32,350 nucleotides of DNA from Polyangiaceae bacterium (lineage in GTDB: Bacteria > Myxococcota_A > Polyangia > Polyangiales > Polyangiaceae). A model generated the notes under the pieces. That model made no database searches and was not told the DNA's origin. It was given only the letters and a program-made list of their open reading frames with translations. The DNA is taken from the NCBI GenBank assembly GCA_020848455.1, contig JADLAB010000256.1, positions 1-32,350 on the forward strand, read 5' to 3'. The number at the start of each line of letters is the position of its first letter. Position 1 is the stretch's first letter. A program made the translations under genes and the position numbers. Shown in pieces: positions 23,424 to 32,350 of this stretch.

Positions 23424-25775
23424 ATGCTGCCCCCCGTGCCCGACCGCACGCCCGCGCCGGTGACCCCGACCTCGGGCCCACCCAGCTCCACGACGATTGG
23501 CCCCGGCACCGTGCTGGCGGGGCGCTACGTGCTCGGGCAGGAGCTCGGCGCGGGCGGCATGGGCACGGTGTGGCGGGCGCGCGACCTCGAGCTCGACGAG
23601 GAGGTGGCGGTCAAGCTGCTGCACGACGACCTGCTGCGTGACCTCGACGCGCTCGCGCGCTTCCGGCGCGAGGCGAAGATCGCCCGGCGCATCTGGCACC
23701 CCAACGTGGCGCGCGTGTTCGACCTCGGCGAGGACGCGGGCCGTCGCTACCTCACGATGGAGCTCGTCGACGGCCGGCCGCTCACCGATCTCCTGGCGCG
23801 CGAGGCGCCGCTCGCTGCCGTGCGCGTGGTCGACTTCGCGCTGCAGACCTGCGCGGGGCTCGCCGCGGCGCACGCGACGGGCATCGTGCACCGCGACCTC
23901 AAGCCGGACAACCTGCTGCTGACGGCTGTCGGGCGCCTCGTCATCACCGACTTCGGCATCGCCCACGCGCGCGGCGGCGTGCGCCTCACGGCCACGCACG
24001 CCACGCTGGGCACGCCGGCCTACCTGGCGCCCGAGCAGGTCGAGTCGCGGACCGACATCGACGCGCGGGCGGACATCTACGCGCTCGGCGCGGTCATGTT
24101 CGAGATGCTCACCGGCAAGCCGCCCTGGGAGGGCGACTCGGTCTACATGGTGGCCGCCGCGCGCGTGCTCGAGCAGCCGCCCGACCCGCGCAGCCGCGCC
24201 ACGGTCGACGACCGGCTAGCCGAGGTCGTGCTCCGCTGCCTCGCGCGCGAGCGCCAGGGCCGCTTCGAGGACGTCTTGGCGCTCGCCGCAGCGCTGCGCG
24301 CCACGCCCGTGGCGGCGGCCGGCGCGATGTCGCTGCACGCCTCGTCGGTGCCCGCGGAGCAAAGCGCTGGCCCGCCGCCGGTCGTCGCCGTGGTGGCGCG
24401 CGGGGCGGGGGAGCTCTTCCCCGGCGTCGCCCATCTCGTGCAGGAGGCGCTGCGGGCGAGCGGGGCCGTGTGGCTCCAGAGCTCGCTGCCGGGCGCTCCG
24501 GAGGGCGCGGGGCCGACCGAGCTCGCGCTCGCGGCGCGCGACGTCGGCGCCGCGGCGTTCCTGCTCGTCGAGCGCGAGGTCGGGAGCGAGGCCCCGTGCC
24601 CGCGCGCCGAGCTGCGCGCCGCCGGCACCGGCGAGATCCTCTGGGCGGCCCCGGCCGAGCCGTCGCTCGGCAAGGTCTTCGCGTTCGCCGCCGCCGTCGC
24701 GGCCGGCGTCGCCGGGGTGTTCGACGCGACACCGGCGGCTCCGCTGCCGGCAGGTCCGGCCTCGCCCGTCGAGGTCGAGCGCTTCCTGATGGCGGCGACC
24801 CTCATCGAGTCCTGGTCGAGCGCCGACGACGGCGCGCGCGCGCTCGTCCTGCTCGACGCGTCGCTGCGCGCGAGCCCGGATGACCCGTGGGTGAACGCCG
24901 CCTGTGCGCGCACCCTGCTGCGGCGCTTCGTCGACGGGGCGGGGTCGGGCGAGGACCTCGCCGAGGCGCTCGCCATGGCGAAGCTCGCCGTCGCCACGGC
25001 GCCGGAGCTCGTCTCGGCGCGCTCCACCCTCGCCGAGGTGCTGTTCGAGCTCGGCCGCGCCGAGGATGCTGCCGCCGAGCTCCGCGTGCTCGCCGCGCAG
25101 CAGCCGCTGCTCGCCGAGCCCCACCTCTGCGCCGGGCGCGCGTGGCTCGTCGCGGGCAACGCGGTGCACGCCGTTGCCGAGCTCGGGCGCGCGAGCGAGC
25201 TCGGTGCCGCGCGGCGCGCCCGGCTCGACCTCGCCTATGCCGTCGAGCTCGCGGGCTCGGGCGACGGGCTCGCCGTGCTCGAGGCGGCCGACGAGGGCGA
25301 GCGCAGCAGCTGGCGCTACTGGCTCGCGCGGGTGCGCATCGCCGCGTGGCGGGGCCGGGGGACGGCCGCGCTCGAGCAGGCGCAGGCGCTCGGCGACCGC
25401 CCGATCGCGCACGCCGACGACGTCCGCTCCTTCGCCGAGTGCCTCGCCGGCGCACAGCCCGTGCACGAGGCCCGCCGCCGCTGGTCCGAGCTCGCCGAGA
25501 CGGCGCCGCAGGCGCGCCGCCGCCGGGCCGCCCTGCGGGCGCTCGAGGCGGAGCTGCTCGCCGCGCGCGGCGCCCGCGATCTGGCCCTTTCGTTGCTGTC
25601 GCTCTCGGGGCTCGGCAGCGACGCGAGCGACATGCTGCCGCTCGCGTGGCTCGAGCGCTGCCCGCTGCTCGCGAGCCTGCGCGCCCACCCCGGGTACCGG
25701 GTGCTGCGCGAGCGGCTCGTGATGGCGCGGCGCGAGCTGCAGGCGTCGCTGCCGGAGCCGCCGGCGCCAGGGTGA
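23424..25775 (+). CDS. Soluble Ser/Thr protein kinase with C-terminal TPR-like repeats
   Basis: The 783-residue protein has a Hanks-type kinase domain at about 35-295 after a Pro/Thr-rich N-terminus. Catalytic elements are intact: Gly loop GAGGMG (42-47), Lys64 (VAVK), HRDLKPDN (156-163), DFG (176-178) and GTPAYLAPEQ. A middle domain (about 315-440) of alternating Val/Ala-rich strands and helices is unassigned. The rest (about 450-760) is helical with repeated Ala/Leu/Glu pairs (ARSTLAEVLFELGRAEDAAAELRVL), consistent with TPR-type repeats for protein docking. No transmembrane segment is seen, so it should be cytoplasmic. ATG 23424 is used. A -10-like TATCGT overlaps the start region, so GTG 23436 in a near-leaderless transcript is an alternative. 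Confidence 0.93.
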   Translation: MLPPVPDRTPAPVTPTSGPPSSTTIGPGTVLAGRYVLGQELGAGGMGTVWRARDLELDEEVAVKLLHDDLLRDLDALARFRREAKIARRIWHPNVARVFDLGEDAGRRYLTMELVDGRPLTDLLAREAPLAAVRVVDFALQTCAGLAAAHATGIVHRDLKPDNLLLTAVGRLVITDFGIAHARGGVRLTATHATLGTPAYLAPEQVESRTDIDARADIYALGAVMFEMLTGKPPWEGDSVYMVAAARVLEQPPDPRSRATVDDRLAEVVLRCLARERQGRFEDVLALAAALRATPVAAAGAMSLHASSVPAEQSAGPPPVVAVVARGAGELFPGVAHLVQEALRASGAVWLQSSLPGAPEGAGPTELALAARDVGAAAFLLVEREVGSEAPCPRAELRAAGTGEILWAAPAEPSLGKVFAFAAAVAAGVAGVFDATPAAPLPAGPASPVEVERFLMAATLIESWSSADDGARALVLLDASLRASPDDPWVNAACARTLLRRFVDGAGSGEDLAEALAMAKLAVATAPELVSARSTLAEVLFELGRAEDAAAELRVLAAQQPLLAEPHLCAGRAWLVAGNAVHAVAELGRASELGAARRARLDLAYAVELAGSGDGLAVLEAADEGERSSWRYWLARVRIAAWRGRGTAALEQAQALGDRPIAHADDVRSFAECLAGAQPVHEARRRWSELAETAPQARRRRAALRALEAELLAARGARDLALSLLSLSGLGSDASDMLPLAWLERCPLLASLRAHPGYRVLRERLVMARRELQASLPEPPAPG

Positions 25776-25777
25776 AG

Positions 25778-25799
25778 GAGCGGGCGCTCGCGCCCGCTC
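25778..25799. terminator. Perfect hairpin between convergent genes, overlapping a stop codon
   Basis: GAGCGGGCG (25778-25786) and CGCCCGCTC (25791-25799) form a perfect 9-bp stem with loop CTCG. It fills the 22-bp gap between the kinase stop (25775) and the convergent gene, and includes two bases of the latter's stop codon (25798-25800). A bidirectional terminator is likely despite the lack of T tracts. Confidence 0.6.
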
Positions 25800-28700
25800 A
25801 CGGCCGCTCGACGCGCGTCCCGGCGAGGAAGCCGTCGTCGATGGCCTGCACGCTCGCGACGAAGGCGGGGTACTCGGCGGGCGAGACGGTGCCGGTCGAC
25901 AGGCTCAGGCGGAAGTCCTCCTCGAGCGTCGTCCCGTCGGCCGTGACGACCCGCGTCGCGGCGACATGGGGGGCCTCGACGGCGACGGCGCGCGGCAGCC
26001 GACCGAGGCGCGCGCCGGGGGGCAGGGTGATGCGACGGCGCAGGTGGTAGAGGATGGCCGGATCGAGCGACAGCGCGCTGTCGCGCTCGGCGCGCGAGGC
26101 GTAGGCGCCGCCGAGGGTGTCGACGCCGGCGCCCGGGAAGACGCGGTGCACGGGCTCGAGGCCGGGCAGCACCCACACCTTGCCGGCGCGCCCCGCGGGG
26201 CGCGCGAAGCCGTGCGCCGAGACGGTGGCGCGCAGCGCGACGTCCCACGCGCCCTCGGCCGAGGCGAGGCTCACCTCCTCGACGTCGGCCCACGGCAGCC
26301 ACCCGAGCACGACGCGGCTCAGCAGTTGACGGCGCTCGCTGCCGACCGTGACCTCGAGCGCGGCGGCGAGGCCCTGGGCGGTGCGCCCGTGGAGCGTGAG
26401 CGCGAACGAGCCGCGCGCGTCGCCGGCGGCGTCGAGCGCGAGCGACACCTCGACCTCGTCGCGGGCCTCCTCGCTCTGCCCGCCCACGGGGGCGAGCGCG
26501 CCCGTCGGCGAGAGCGCGAGCCGACCGCGGAGCTCGGGGCTCACCCTTCCGGGGGGCAGCGGTGGACCGTCGACGTCGGCGTCGATCCAGAGCTCGCCCT
26601 CGGGCAGCCGTGCGACGAGCAGGGGCTGGCGGAAGCGACCCACGTGGGCCGGGAAGCCAGGGGCCGAGGCGAAGGGCTGGGTCTCCGCGACCCAGAGCGC
26701 GACCGGGACGCCGAGCGCCTCGAGCGCGCGGTAGACGACCCAGGTGCGGCTCCCCTGCCCGAGCTCGAGCGCGCTCCGCGCCGTCGTGCGCGGCGGGCCG
26801 GCGTCGTACCAGGCCGACGTGTCGGACAGGACGTCCCCGTTCGCCGTCGGGATGGCCTTGCCCGCGGCCGCGACGACGCGCGCGACGAGCGCGCGGGAGG
26901 GCGCGCGCTCCGGCCCGGCGGCGCGCTCGGCCCAGCGCGTGACGAAGGGGTCGCGCTCCTCGAGGGATCGCACGAGCTCCGAAAGCGCGCGCGCGACGTC
27001 CTGCCAGCCGACCGTGCCCACGCTCACCCCGACGCTCTGCTCGAGCGGCGACACGCCCGCCTCGAGGCTCCGCGGCGGCGCATCGCGCAGGCGCCAGAGG
27101 CGCGTCGTGTAGCCGCCCTCCTTGCCTTCCTCGGCCGCGCCGAGCAGCGGGTGGGACCACACGGACAAGGGCACGCCCGCCGCGACGCGCAGCTCGATGG
27201 TCGCCTCGCGCACGCCGGTGCGATCGGGCAGCAGATCGGGGCTGTCGAGCACGAAGTGCCCTCGGTCGTCGGGCAGAGCATAGCCCTCGGCGATCTGCTC
27301 GACGTAGTCGCCCGCCTCGAGCTGCGGCAGATCGGCGCCCGAGCCGTCGCCCTGTCGTGCCGTCGGCGCGAGCACGCGCCCGTCCTGCTTGTGGAGGCGG
27401 CGGCGCAGCATGCGACCGGCCGTGCGGCCCGCGATGGCCGGCCCGTAGGTCGCGGCGGCGGCCGCCACGTCGGCCGTGCCGCCCGGCCGGCGGAGATCGT
27501 AGACGAGGTAGCTAAGGAGGCCGTCGGCCTCGAGCGTGTAGCGCTCCACGCGCCGGAGCACGGTGGTCGCGGTGCCGACCGGCGCCGAGCGATCGGCGAG
27601 GACGAGCGCGCGCCCCTCGCGCTCGAGCGACGGCGCCGGGTCGGGCTCGAGCCCGAGCCGGCGCGCGAGCGGGCCGAAGAGGTAGACGCCGTCGCGCGCG
27701 CTCGTGCGGTCGCGCACGAAGCGCGTGCGCGCCGCCTCGAGGCTGCCCCGGCCCGCGGCGAACGATGGGGCGTCACCGATGAGCCGCTCGGCCGGCCCCA
27801 TGGCATCGTAGGCGGCGAGCGCGCCCGGCAGATCCCCGATCTCGACGAGGAGATCGATCTCCTCCGAGCGGAGCGCATCGGGCGCGCCGCGCAGGCGCCG
27901 CAGGCGCAGGAGCTCGGCGAGCGCGCCCTTCGGGTCGCCGACGGCGCGGCGCGCCTCGAGGCAGTCGGTCTCGGCCCGCCCCGTCGTGCCCTGGCACGCC
28001 ACCGCGACCGCCTCGGGGCCCGTGCGCGGGTGGATCCGCCGATCGACCGCGGTCGTGAGGGGCGCGCCGGGCGCGTTCGCGGCGAGCGCGGCGTAGGCGA
28101 TCTCGGCGACGTCGAACAGGCGCGCCTGCCGCGCCGTCGCGGCCGCGAAGGCTCGCACCATGCGGTCCGCGGGGGGCGCGCCGGGTGCCGCGGTCGCGCT
28201 CGCGCCGAGCTCGCCGAGCGCCGCCGGCGGGCCCTGCGCCTCGCCGCGTCGCCGGCCCGTCACCTCCGCGTGGCGCACCCGCGCCTCCCAGCCGTCGGGC
28301 CACGCCGCGAGCACGCGCTCGAGGGCGGCCGAGCTCTCGGCGAGCGCGACCGAGTCGGGCAGCTCGCCCGCGGCGGCGATGGCGCGCACGTAGAGCAGAT
28401 CGAGCCCGGCCGGGCGTGCCGCGCCGGCCGGGCTGGCTTCCGGATCGAGCAGCTCGAGGGCCGCGTGCGCCTCGCCGAGGGCGAGCAGGCCGGCGGCGCC
28501 GAGCAGGAGCTCCTCGGTGGAGGCGCCGGTCGGCGCGACGGCGAGCGGCGTCGCGCGCGTGGCGCGTACCGTCGCCGCCTCGCCGGGCTCGGGCGCGCGG
28601 CTCGCGAGCGGCAGGCCGTCCTCGCCCCAGGTGTCGAGCTCGATGGGCTCCGGCTCGCCGCGCGCGCCGAGCGCCACGACGATCCGCACGGTGCCCGCCG

Positions 28701-29607
28701 GCACCTCCACGCGGGCCGCGCGCAAGAGGGCCCGGCTGCCGGCGGCGAGCGGCCGCGCGATCGCCCCCACGCCCCCGACGAACACGTTCGCGGCCGAGGC
28801 GCTCGTGAGTGCCACGGTGATGCGCTGCGCCTCCGGCACGACGACGTCGACGGCGGCGAGGCGGCTGCCCGTGAGCGCGCTCGCGGCCGAGAGATCGAGG
28901 CGGCACGCGTCCGCGCGCACCACGACGGGCCGCGTCTCGGCGGCGAACGGTGGCACGCCCGGGTAGGCCGGCGCGAGCGGCCCCTCGGCGCCGATGAGCG
29001 GCTCGCGCTCGAGGCTCTCGAGCGGGGTCGCGTCCACGGGCCCGACGACGGAGGCGGCCCGGGCGCAGCCGCGGCGCTCACCCCAGCGCGCGGCCTCGGC
29101 CTCGTCGCCGGCGTCGAGGGCGAGCTCGTGGAGCGCGCCCGCGAGGAGGCCGCGCAAGAGGACGAGCACGCCGCCGCTCGGGTCGTCTGCCGCCGCGGGG
29201 TCGGCCGCGTCCCAGGCGGCGCGCAGGCGCTCGGCCACGCGGAGCGCGAGCCCCTCGGCGCGCGCGACGAGCGGGGTCGGACCGAGCAGCTGCTCGCCTG
29301 CTCCGGCGCCGTAGACGAGCGCGTCGAGGGCGGCCGCGCCCGCCGCGAGCGCGCCCGGGGCCGCCGGGCTCGCCACGGCCCGGTCGAGCAAGTCGAGGTA
29401 GGGCGAGGCGGCGCTCGAGTCGGCGGCCTCGGCGGCGAGAGCGGCGCGGTAGCTCTCGGCGTGATCGCCCGCGCCGCCGTGGGGCACGGCGGGACCGGGG
29501 CAGGCGCCGAGCAGCGCGGCGCAGCTCGCCGCGAGCGCGACCCACGCGCCTCGCCGGGGTGTCTGGCGCCGCGCCCCCGCGCCGCCTGCGTGCGCGGGCC
29601 CGCTCAT
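25798..29607 (-). CDS. DUF3857/transglutaminase-like lipoprotein, apparently lacking the Cys nucleophile
   Basis: The 1269-residue protein starts at ATG 29607 with a basic signal peptide ending in LLGAC (Cys36), so it is likely an envelope lipoprotein. The first half (about 50-600) is Ala-rich helical, possibly TPR-like. A DUF3857-type beta domain follows (RRRLHKQDGRVLAPTARQGDG; LPQLEAGDYVEQIAEGY). Then comes a transglutaminase-like core, where the segment equivalent to R-x-G-D-C reads LELGQGSRTW (around 26741-26765), so the catalytic Cys appears absent. The end (FRLSLSTGTVSPAEYPAF) parallels that of the upstream protein. The two genes overlap by four bases (ATGA) and are paralogues. A binding or scaffold role for this copy is inferred. 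Confidence 0.82.
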   Translation of the reverse strand: MSGPAHAGGAGARRQTPRRGAWVALAASCAALLGACPGPAVPHGGAGDHAESYRAALAAEAADSSAASPYLDLLDRAVASPAAPGALAAGAAALDALVYGAGAGEQLLGPTPLVARAEGLALRVAERLRAAWDAADPAAADDPSGGVLVLLRGLLAGALHELALDAGDEAEAARWGERRGCARAASVVGPVDATPLESLEREPLIGAEGPLAPAYPGVPPFAAETRPVVVRADACRLDLSAASALTGSRLAAVDVVVPEAQRITVALTSASAANVFVGGVGAIARPLAAGSRALLRAARVEVPAGTVRIVVALGARGEPEPIELDTWGEDGLPLASRAPEPGEAATVRATRATPLAVAPTGASTEELLLGAAGLLALGEAHAALELLDPEASPAGAARPAGLDLLYVRAIAAAGELPDSVALAESSAALERVLAAWPDGWEARVRHAEVTGRRRGEAQGPPAALGELGASATAAPGAPPADRMVRAFAAATARQARLFDVAEIAYAALAANAPGAPLTTAVDRRIHPRTGPEAVAVACQGTTGRAETDCLEARRAVGDPKGALAELLRLRRLRGAPDALRSEEIDLLVEIGDLPGALAAYDAMGPAERLIGDAPSFAAGRGSLEAARTRFVRDRTSARDGVYLFGPLARRLGLEPDPAPSLEREGRALVLADRSAPVGTATTVLRRVERYTLEADGLLSYLVYDLRRPGGTADVAAAAATYGPAIAGRTAGRMLRRRLHKQDGRVLAPTARQGDGSGADLPQLEAGDYVEQIAEGYALPDDRGHFVLDSPDLLPDRTGVREATIELRVAAGVPLSVWSHPLLGAAEEGKEGGYTTRLWRLRDAPPRSLEAGVSPLEQSVGVSVGTVGWQDVARALSELVRSLEERDPFVTRWAERAAGPERAPSRALVARVVAAAGKAIPTANGDVLSDTSAWYDAGPPRTTARSALELGQGSRTWVVYRALEALGVPVALWVAETQPFASAPGFPAHVGRFRQPLLVARLPEGELWIDADVDGPPLPPGRVSPELRGRLALSPTGALAPVGGQSEEARDEVEVSLALDAAGDARGSFALTLHGRTAQGLAAALEVTVGSERRQLLSRVVLGWLPWADVEEVSLASAEGAWDVALRATVSAHGFARPAGRAGKVWVLPGLEPVHRVFPGAGVDTLGGAYASRAERDSALSLDPAILYHLRRRITLPPGARLGRLPRAVAVEAPHVAATRVVTADGTTLEEDFRLSLSTGTVSPAEYPAFVASVQAIDDGFLAGTRVERP

Positions 29608-32350
29608 CGCTTCTCTCCAGCGCCCGGCGCCGCGCGCTCCGGCACGAGCCGCACCACGCGGCGCATCAGGCCGTCGACCCGCTGCAGGAATGCGCGCCAC
29701 GCCGGGTACTCGTCGGGCGCAATCGTGGACCTGTCGAGCTCGATCCTGCGCTCGACGACGACCGCGTTCTGGCCGGGCGCGCGCGCGAAGGCGAGGTGCG
29801 CGCGGCCGAGCGCGCCGCCGTCCTCGTCGCCGTCGGGCGGCAGCTCCGCGAAGACGAAGCCCGGGGGCGCGTGGATCGTGAGCGTCCGCACGTCGTGCGA
29901 CGGCGCGATCTGAGGCGGCAGCACGACGGGCAGGCGGCGGCTCGGCAGCGGCGCGAGCTCCGACGTGAGCGATCCGAGGGGCGAGATCGGCACGGCGAGC
30001 TCGTCGCCCTCGCGGCGCGCGAAGCCCTCGGACGTGACGGCGTAGCCGAGGCTCGAGAAGCCGCCCGGCAGGTAGGGCGTGAACGCGACCGCCGGCCGCG
30101 CGTGGCACGGGTCGTCGGGCCGGGCGTCGTCGGCCCGGCAGCCGTCCGGTCTCAGGCGCACGGCCGGGAGCCAGCCCGAGGCGAGGTACTGCTCGAGCCA
30201 CTGGGCGCGCGCGGCCTCCTCCTTCAGGTGCGTCCGCAGCGCGAAGGCGGCGTCGCCCGCGTGGCGCTCCTCGGCCGTCACGTCCGCGCGGCCGCTCGCC
30301 GCGAGCGCGATGGTCCAGGTGGCGTCGATGCCGTGCTCGGCCGGCGAGCTCGCCGGCGTCGCGACGATCTCGGCCGGCCCCTCGGTCGCGAAGAGGGCCA
30401 CGGCGCGGGCGTCCATGCTCGGCAAGGGTCCGATGCGGCTCTCCGGGCTTGTGGCGTCGAGCCACACCCCCGGCTTGCCGCCGACGCCCGGCAGGTACGC
30501 GATGCCGTGGTCGAAGAGCGGGATCGCCGCCGTCGTGCTGGCCAGCAGCGAGGGCTGCCCGGTGTAGCGCGTCTGCACGAGCACCTCGGTCGCCTCGATG
30601 CCGAGGACCTTGAGCAGCGTGATGAGCAAGAGCGCCTTGTCGTCGCAGTCGCCCTGGCGCCGCTGCAGCAGCTCCTGCGGTCGGTTCGGCAGCCACCACT
30701 CGCCCGACACGTAGTTGACGTAGCGGATGTCGTCCGCCACGAAGTCGAATACGGCCCGGACCTTCTCGTCGCGGGTCGTCTTGCCGCGCGTGAGCTCGGC
30801 GGCGATGCGCCGCACCTCGGCGTCGGGCTCGGTGAAGCCCGCGACCGCCGCGGCGTACCACTGCCGAAACGCGGCCCAGCCCGGGAAGGTCGAGCCGACG
30901 ACCACCGGCAGCGTCTCGCTCGGGCTCGGCGCGAGGGGCTCGTCCGGGACGGTCGGTGGATCGTCCCACACGTAGTGGGTGACGTGCTGCCCGCCCGTCT
31001 CGTGCTCGAAGCGTCGGTCGGGCCGACCGTGGAGCACGTCGATGGCGAGCGGCGAGGCCGGCGGCGCCACCACGACGACCTCGTTGTAGAGCACCGGGTG
31101 CGTGTCGGTCGAGCCGACGTAGTCGACGAAGTAAAACGGTGGGTCGCCGTGGCGCCCCACCGGCCCCGGGGTCCAGCTGCGCACCACCACCTCGGCGACG
31201 TCGCCCTGGTGGAGCTCCGGCCAGCGCACGTAGGGCGGCCCGGAGCCGCCGGCGCCTTGCTCCTCGGGTGCCACGACGGTGCCGTCCTTTCTGTGCAGGC
31301 GCGCGCGCACGAGCTCGGTCCGGGCGCTCTCGCCGACGAGCGGCTCGTAGCGCTCGGCCTCGTTGCGGGGCTCGATCACGATCTCGCGCGCGTAGTGCAT
31401 GAGCTGCGAAACGCGGCCGTCCGCGTGGTAGGTGACGACGCGCACCCAGTGCAGCTGCCGGTCGAACACCTCGCCCTGCCTGGCCGGCCGGGCGCGCCCG
31501 CGCGCGAGGAACACCTCCGGCCGCACCAGGTACTGCTCGTCCGGCTCGGGTGCGCGCGCGGCGCCGGCGCCCGCCGCGCGAAACGCGAGCTCGGCCTCGA
31601 GCGTGGGGTCGCCCGGCTCGAGCTCGCGCGCGCGCTCGAGCCAGGCCTGCGCGGACGCCTGCACCGGCTCGGGCTCGGGCGAAGGCGCCGCCCCGGCGGT
31701 GGCGGCGCGCGCGAGCTCGGCGGCCGCGAGGCCGCGGAAGCCGGCCGGCTGGTTCGGTGCGAAGTGCGTCGCCGCGGCGTAGAGGTCCGACGCACCGCCG
31801 AGCCTGCCCGCCTCGAGCAGGAGCGAGGCGAGCTCGGCGAGGTCGTGCGCGGAGGTCTGCACGGCGACGCTCGCCCGCGCCGCGCGCTCGAGCGCCGCGG
31901 CGCCCTCGAGCGCGAAGGCGGCCACGTAGCGCGGGCCTCGGGCGTCGACCGCGGCGTCGGCGAGCCGCCGGCGCAGGCGGTGCCGCAGCTCGGGCCGCGC
32001 GTGGGCCCGGTTCGCGAGCTCCGCCAGCACGCCGACCGGCGTCGCCTCGCCGAGGCGCGTGTCGAGGTCGACGAGGTCGGCGAGCGCCGCGTCGCCGAGG
32101 CCGCTCGCGCCGAGCGCGGCCGAGCCGAGGGCGCGCAGCAGCGCCGCCTCGGCGTCCCCGGCCCGCCCGAGCGGCCCCTCGGCCATCTCGGCCTGCGCCC
32201 AGTCGGCCTGTCCGGTCGCGAGATAGCTCGCGACCAGGCGCCGCGTCGTGAAGGCCTCGGTCTCGGCGTCGCCCGCGGCGCGCGCGCGCCCGCGCGCGAG
32301 CTCGAGCCAGCCGCTGCGCGCAGCGCCCTCCGGGGCGATCCAGCCCGCCA
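29604..32350 (-). CDS. DUF3857/transglutaminase-like protein with intact triad, 5' end outside window
   Basis: The frame is open to the window edge; 914 residues are visible and the N-terminus is missing. The N-terminal part is helical and Ala-rich. The DUF3857 domain is seen as VTYHADGRVSQLMHYAREIVI and RARLHRKDGTVVAPEEQG. A transglutaminase-like core follows with RQGDCDDKALLL (catalytic Cys codon 30645-30647), His in FDHGIAYLPG and Asp in VWLDATS, so a papain-like thiol triad is complete. A C-terminal beta domain ends in ELDRSTIAPDEYPAWRAF. The activity could be peptidase, transglutaminase or amidase; the substrate is unknown. The stop overlaps the start of the paralogue downstream. A location across or outside the inner membrane is inferred from the partner's lipobox. 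Confidence 0.85.
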   Translation of the reverse strand, partial: AGWIAPEGAARSGWLELARGRARAAGDAETEAFTTRRLVASYLATGQADWAQAEMAEGPLGRAGDAEAALLRALGSAALGASGLGDAALADLVDLDTRLGEATPVGVLAELANRAHARPELRHRLRRRLADAAVDARGPRYVAAFALEGAAALERAARASVAVQTSAHDLAELASLLLEAGRLGGASDLYAAATHFAPNQPAGFRGLAAAELARAATAGAAPSPEPEPVQASAQAWLERARELEPGDPTLEAELAFRAAGAGAARAPEPDEQYLVRPEVFLARGRARPARQGEVFDRQLHWVRVVTYHADGRVSQLMHYAREIVIEPRNEAERYEPLVGESARTELVRARLHRKDGTVVAPEEQGAGGSGPPYVRWPELHQGDVAEVVVRSWTPGPVGRHGDPPFYFVDYVGSTDTHPVLYNEVVVVAPPASPLAIDVLHGRPDRRFEHETGGQHVTHYVWDDPPTVPDEPLAPSPSETLPVVVGSTFPGWAAFRQWYAAAVAGFTEPDAEVRRIAAELTRGKTTRDEKVRAVFDFVADDIRYVNYVSGEWWLPNRPQELLQRRQGDCDDKALLLITLLKVLGIEATEVLVQTRYTGQPSLLASTTAAIPLFDHGIAYLPGVGGKPGVWLDATSPESRIGPLPSMDARAVALFATEGPAEIVATPASSPAEHGIDATWTIALAASGRADVTAEERHAGDAAFALRTHLKEEAARAQWLEQYLASGWLPAVRLRPDGCRADDARPDDPCHARPAVAFTPYLPGGFSSLGYAVTSEGFARREGDELAVPISPLGSLTSELAPLPSRRLPVVLPPQIAPSHDVRTLTIHAPPGFVFAELPPDGDEDGGALGRAHLAFARAPGQNAVVVERRIELDRSTIAPDEYPAWRAFLQRVDGLMRRVVRLVPERAAPGAGEKR

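Noticed and set aside
25966-29913. A 1315-codon plus-strand open frame antisense to the DUF3857 lipoprotein gene
   Set aside because: Its translation is Arg/Ala/Gly-rich without domains. Long antisense frames are expected at this GC content, and the minus-strand gene has a lipobox, domains and an overlapping operon partner.

Overview
The window is very GC-rich with almost no intergenic space. Its gene content points to a myxobacterium-like member of the Myxococcota (Polyangia type): two Hanks-type Ser/Thr kinases (one fused to an FGE/sulfatase-modifying domain, one to a repeat-rich tail), many small lipoproteins with Thr/Ser/Gly or Pro linkers, a Gly-tailed RRM protein and paired DUF3857/transglutaminase proteins. 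This placement is inference from gene style; there is no rRNA or other phylogenetic marker here. No tRNA, rRNA, CRISPR array, insertion sequence or phage gene was seen.

Layout. (1) 1-3318, minus strand: three unrelated predicted lipoproteins, the first cut by the window edge. A 522-bp gap (1939-2460) carries a 20-bp perfect inverted repeat and two short helical-phase direct repeats. (2) 3451-7681, plus strand: an SDR oxidoreductase, formate-tetrahydrofolate ligase (fhs), an RlmI-type rRNA methyltransferase 6 nt behind it, and a small four-helix membrane protein. (3) 14873-7721, minus strand: a zinc-ribbon/Pro-rich membrane protein, an MFS transporter, a Ppx/GppA phosphatase, a redoxin gene with an in-frame UGA, the kinase-FGE fusion and an RlmL-type methyltransferase. 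(4) 15067-16523, plus strand: a lipoprotein with two CxxCH motifs and a second lipoprotein, then a convergent RRM gene. (5) 17032-25775, plus strand: prfC, an acyltransferase and epimerase-like protein (overlapping), asd and an unknown three-module protein (overlapping), a TerB-like protein and the second kinase. (6) 29607-25798 and its upstream partner, minus strand: two overlapping DUF3857/transglutaminase paralogues, the upstream one with an intact Cys nucleophile and the downstream one apparently without it.

The most interesting locus is 11006-11569. Read conventionally it is two broken fragments. Read with UGA as selenocysteine it is one continuous 187-residue peroxiredoxin/thioredoxin-fold protein with a U-x-x-C redox motif, exactly where relatives have C-x-x-C. 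The UGA is followed by a hairpin that fits the bacterial SECIS rules (perfect 6-bp stem, AGUUG loop with G in second position, 20 nt from UGA to loop). The N-terminus has a twin-arginine motif and a lipobox, so this looks like an exported, membrane-anchored selenoprotein.

Other points worth attention are a perfect 22-bp palindrome just upstream of the Shine-Dalgarno of the CxxCH lipoprotein, nested inverted repeats in front of the kinase-FGE gene, and an FGE-like domain without the catalytic cysteine motif of true formylglycine-generating enzymes.
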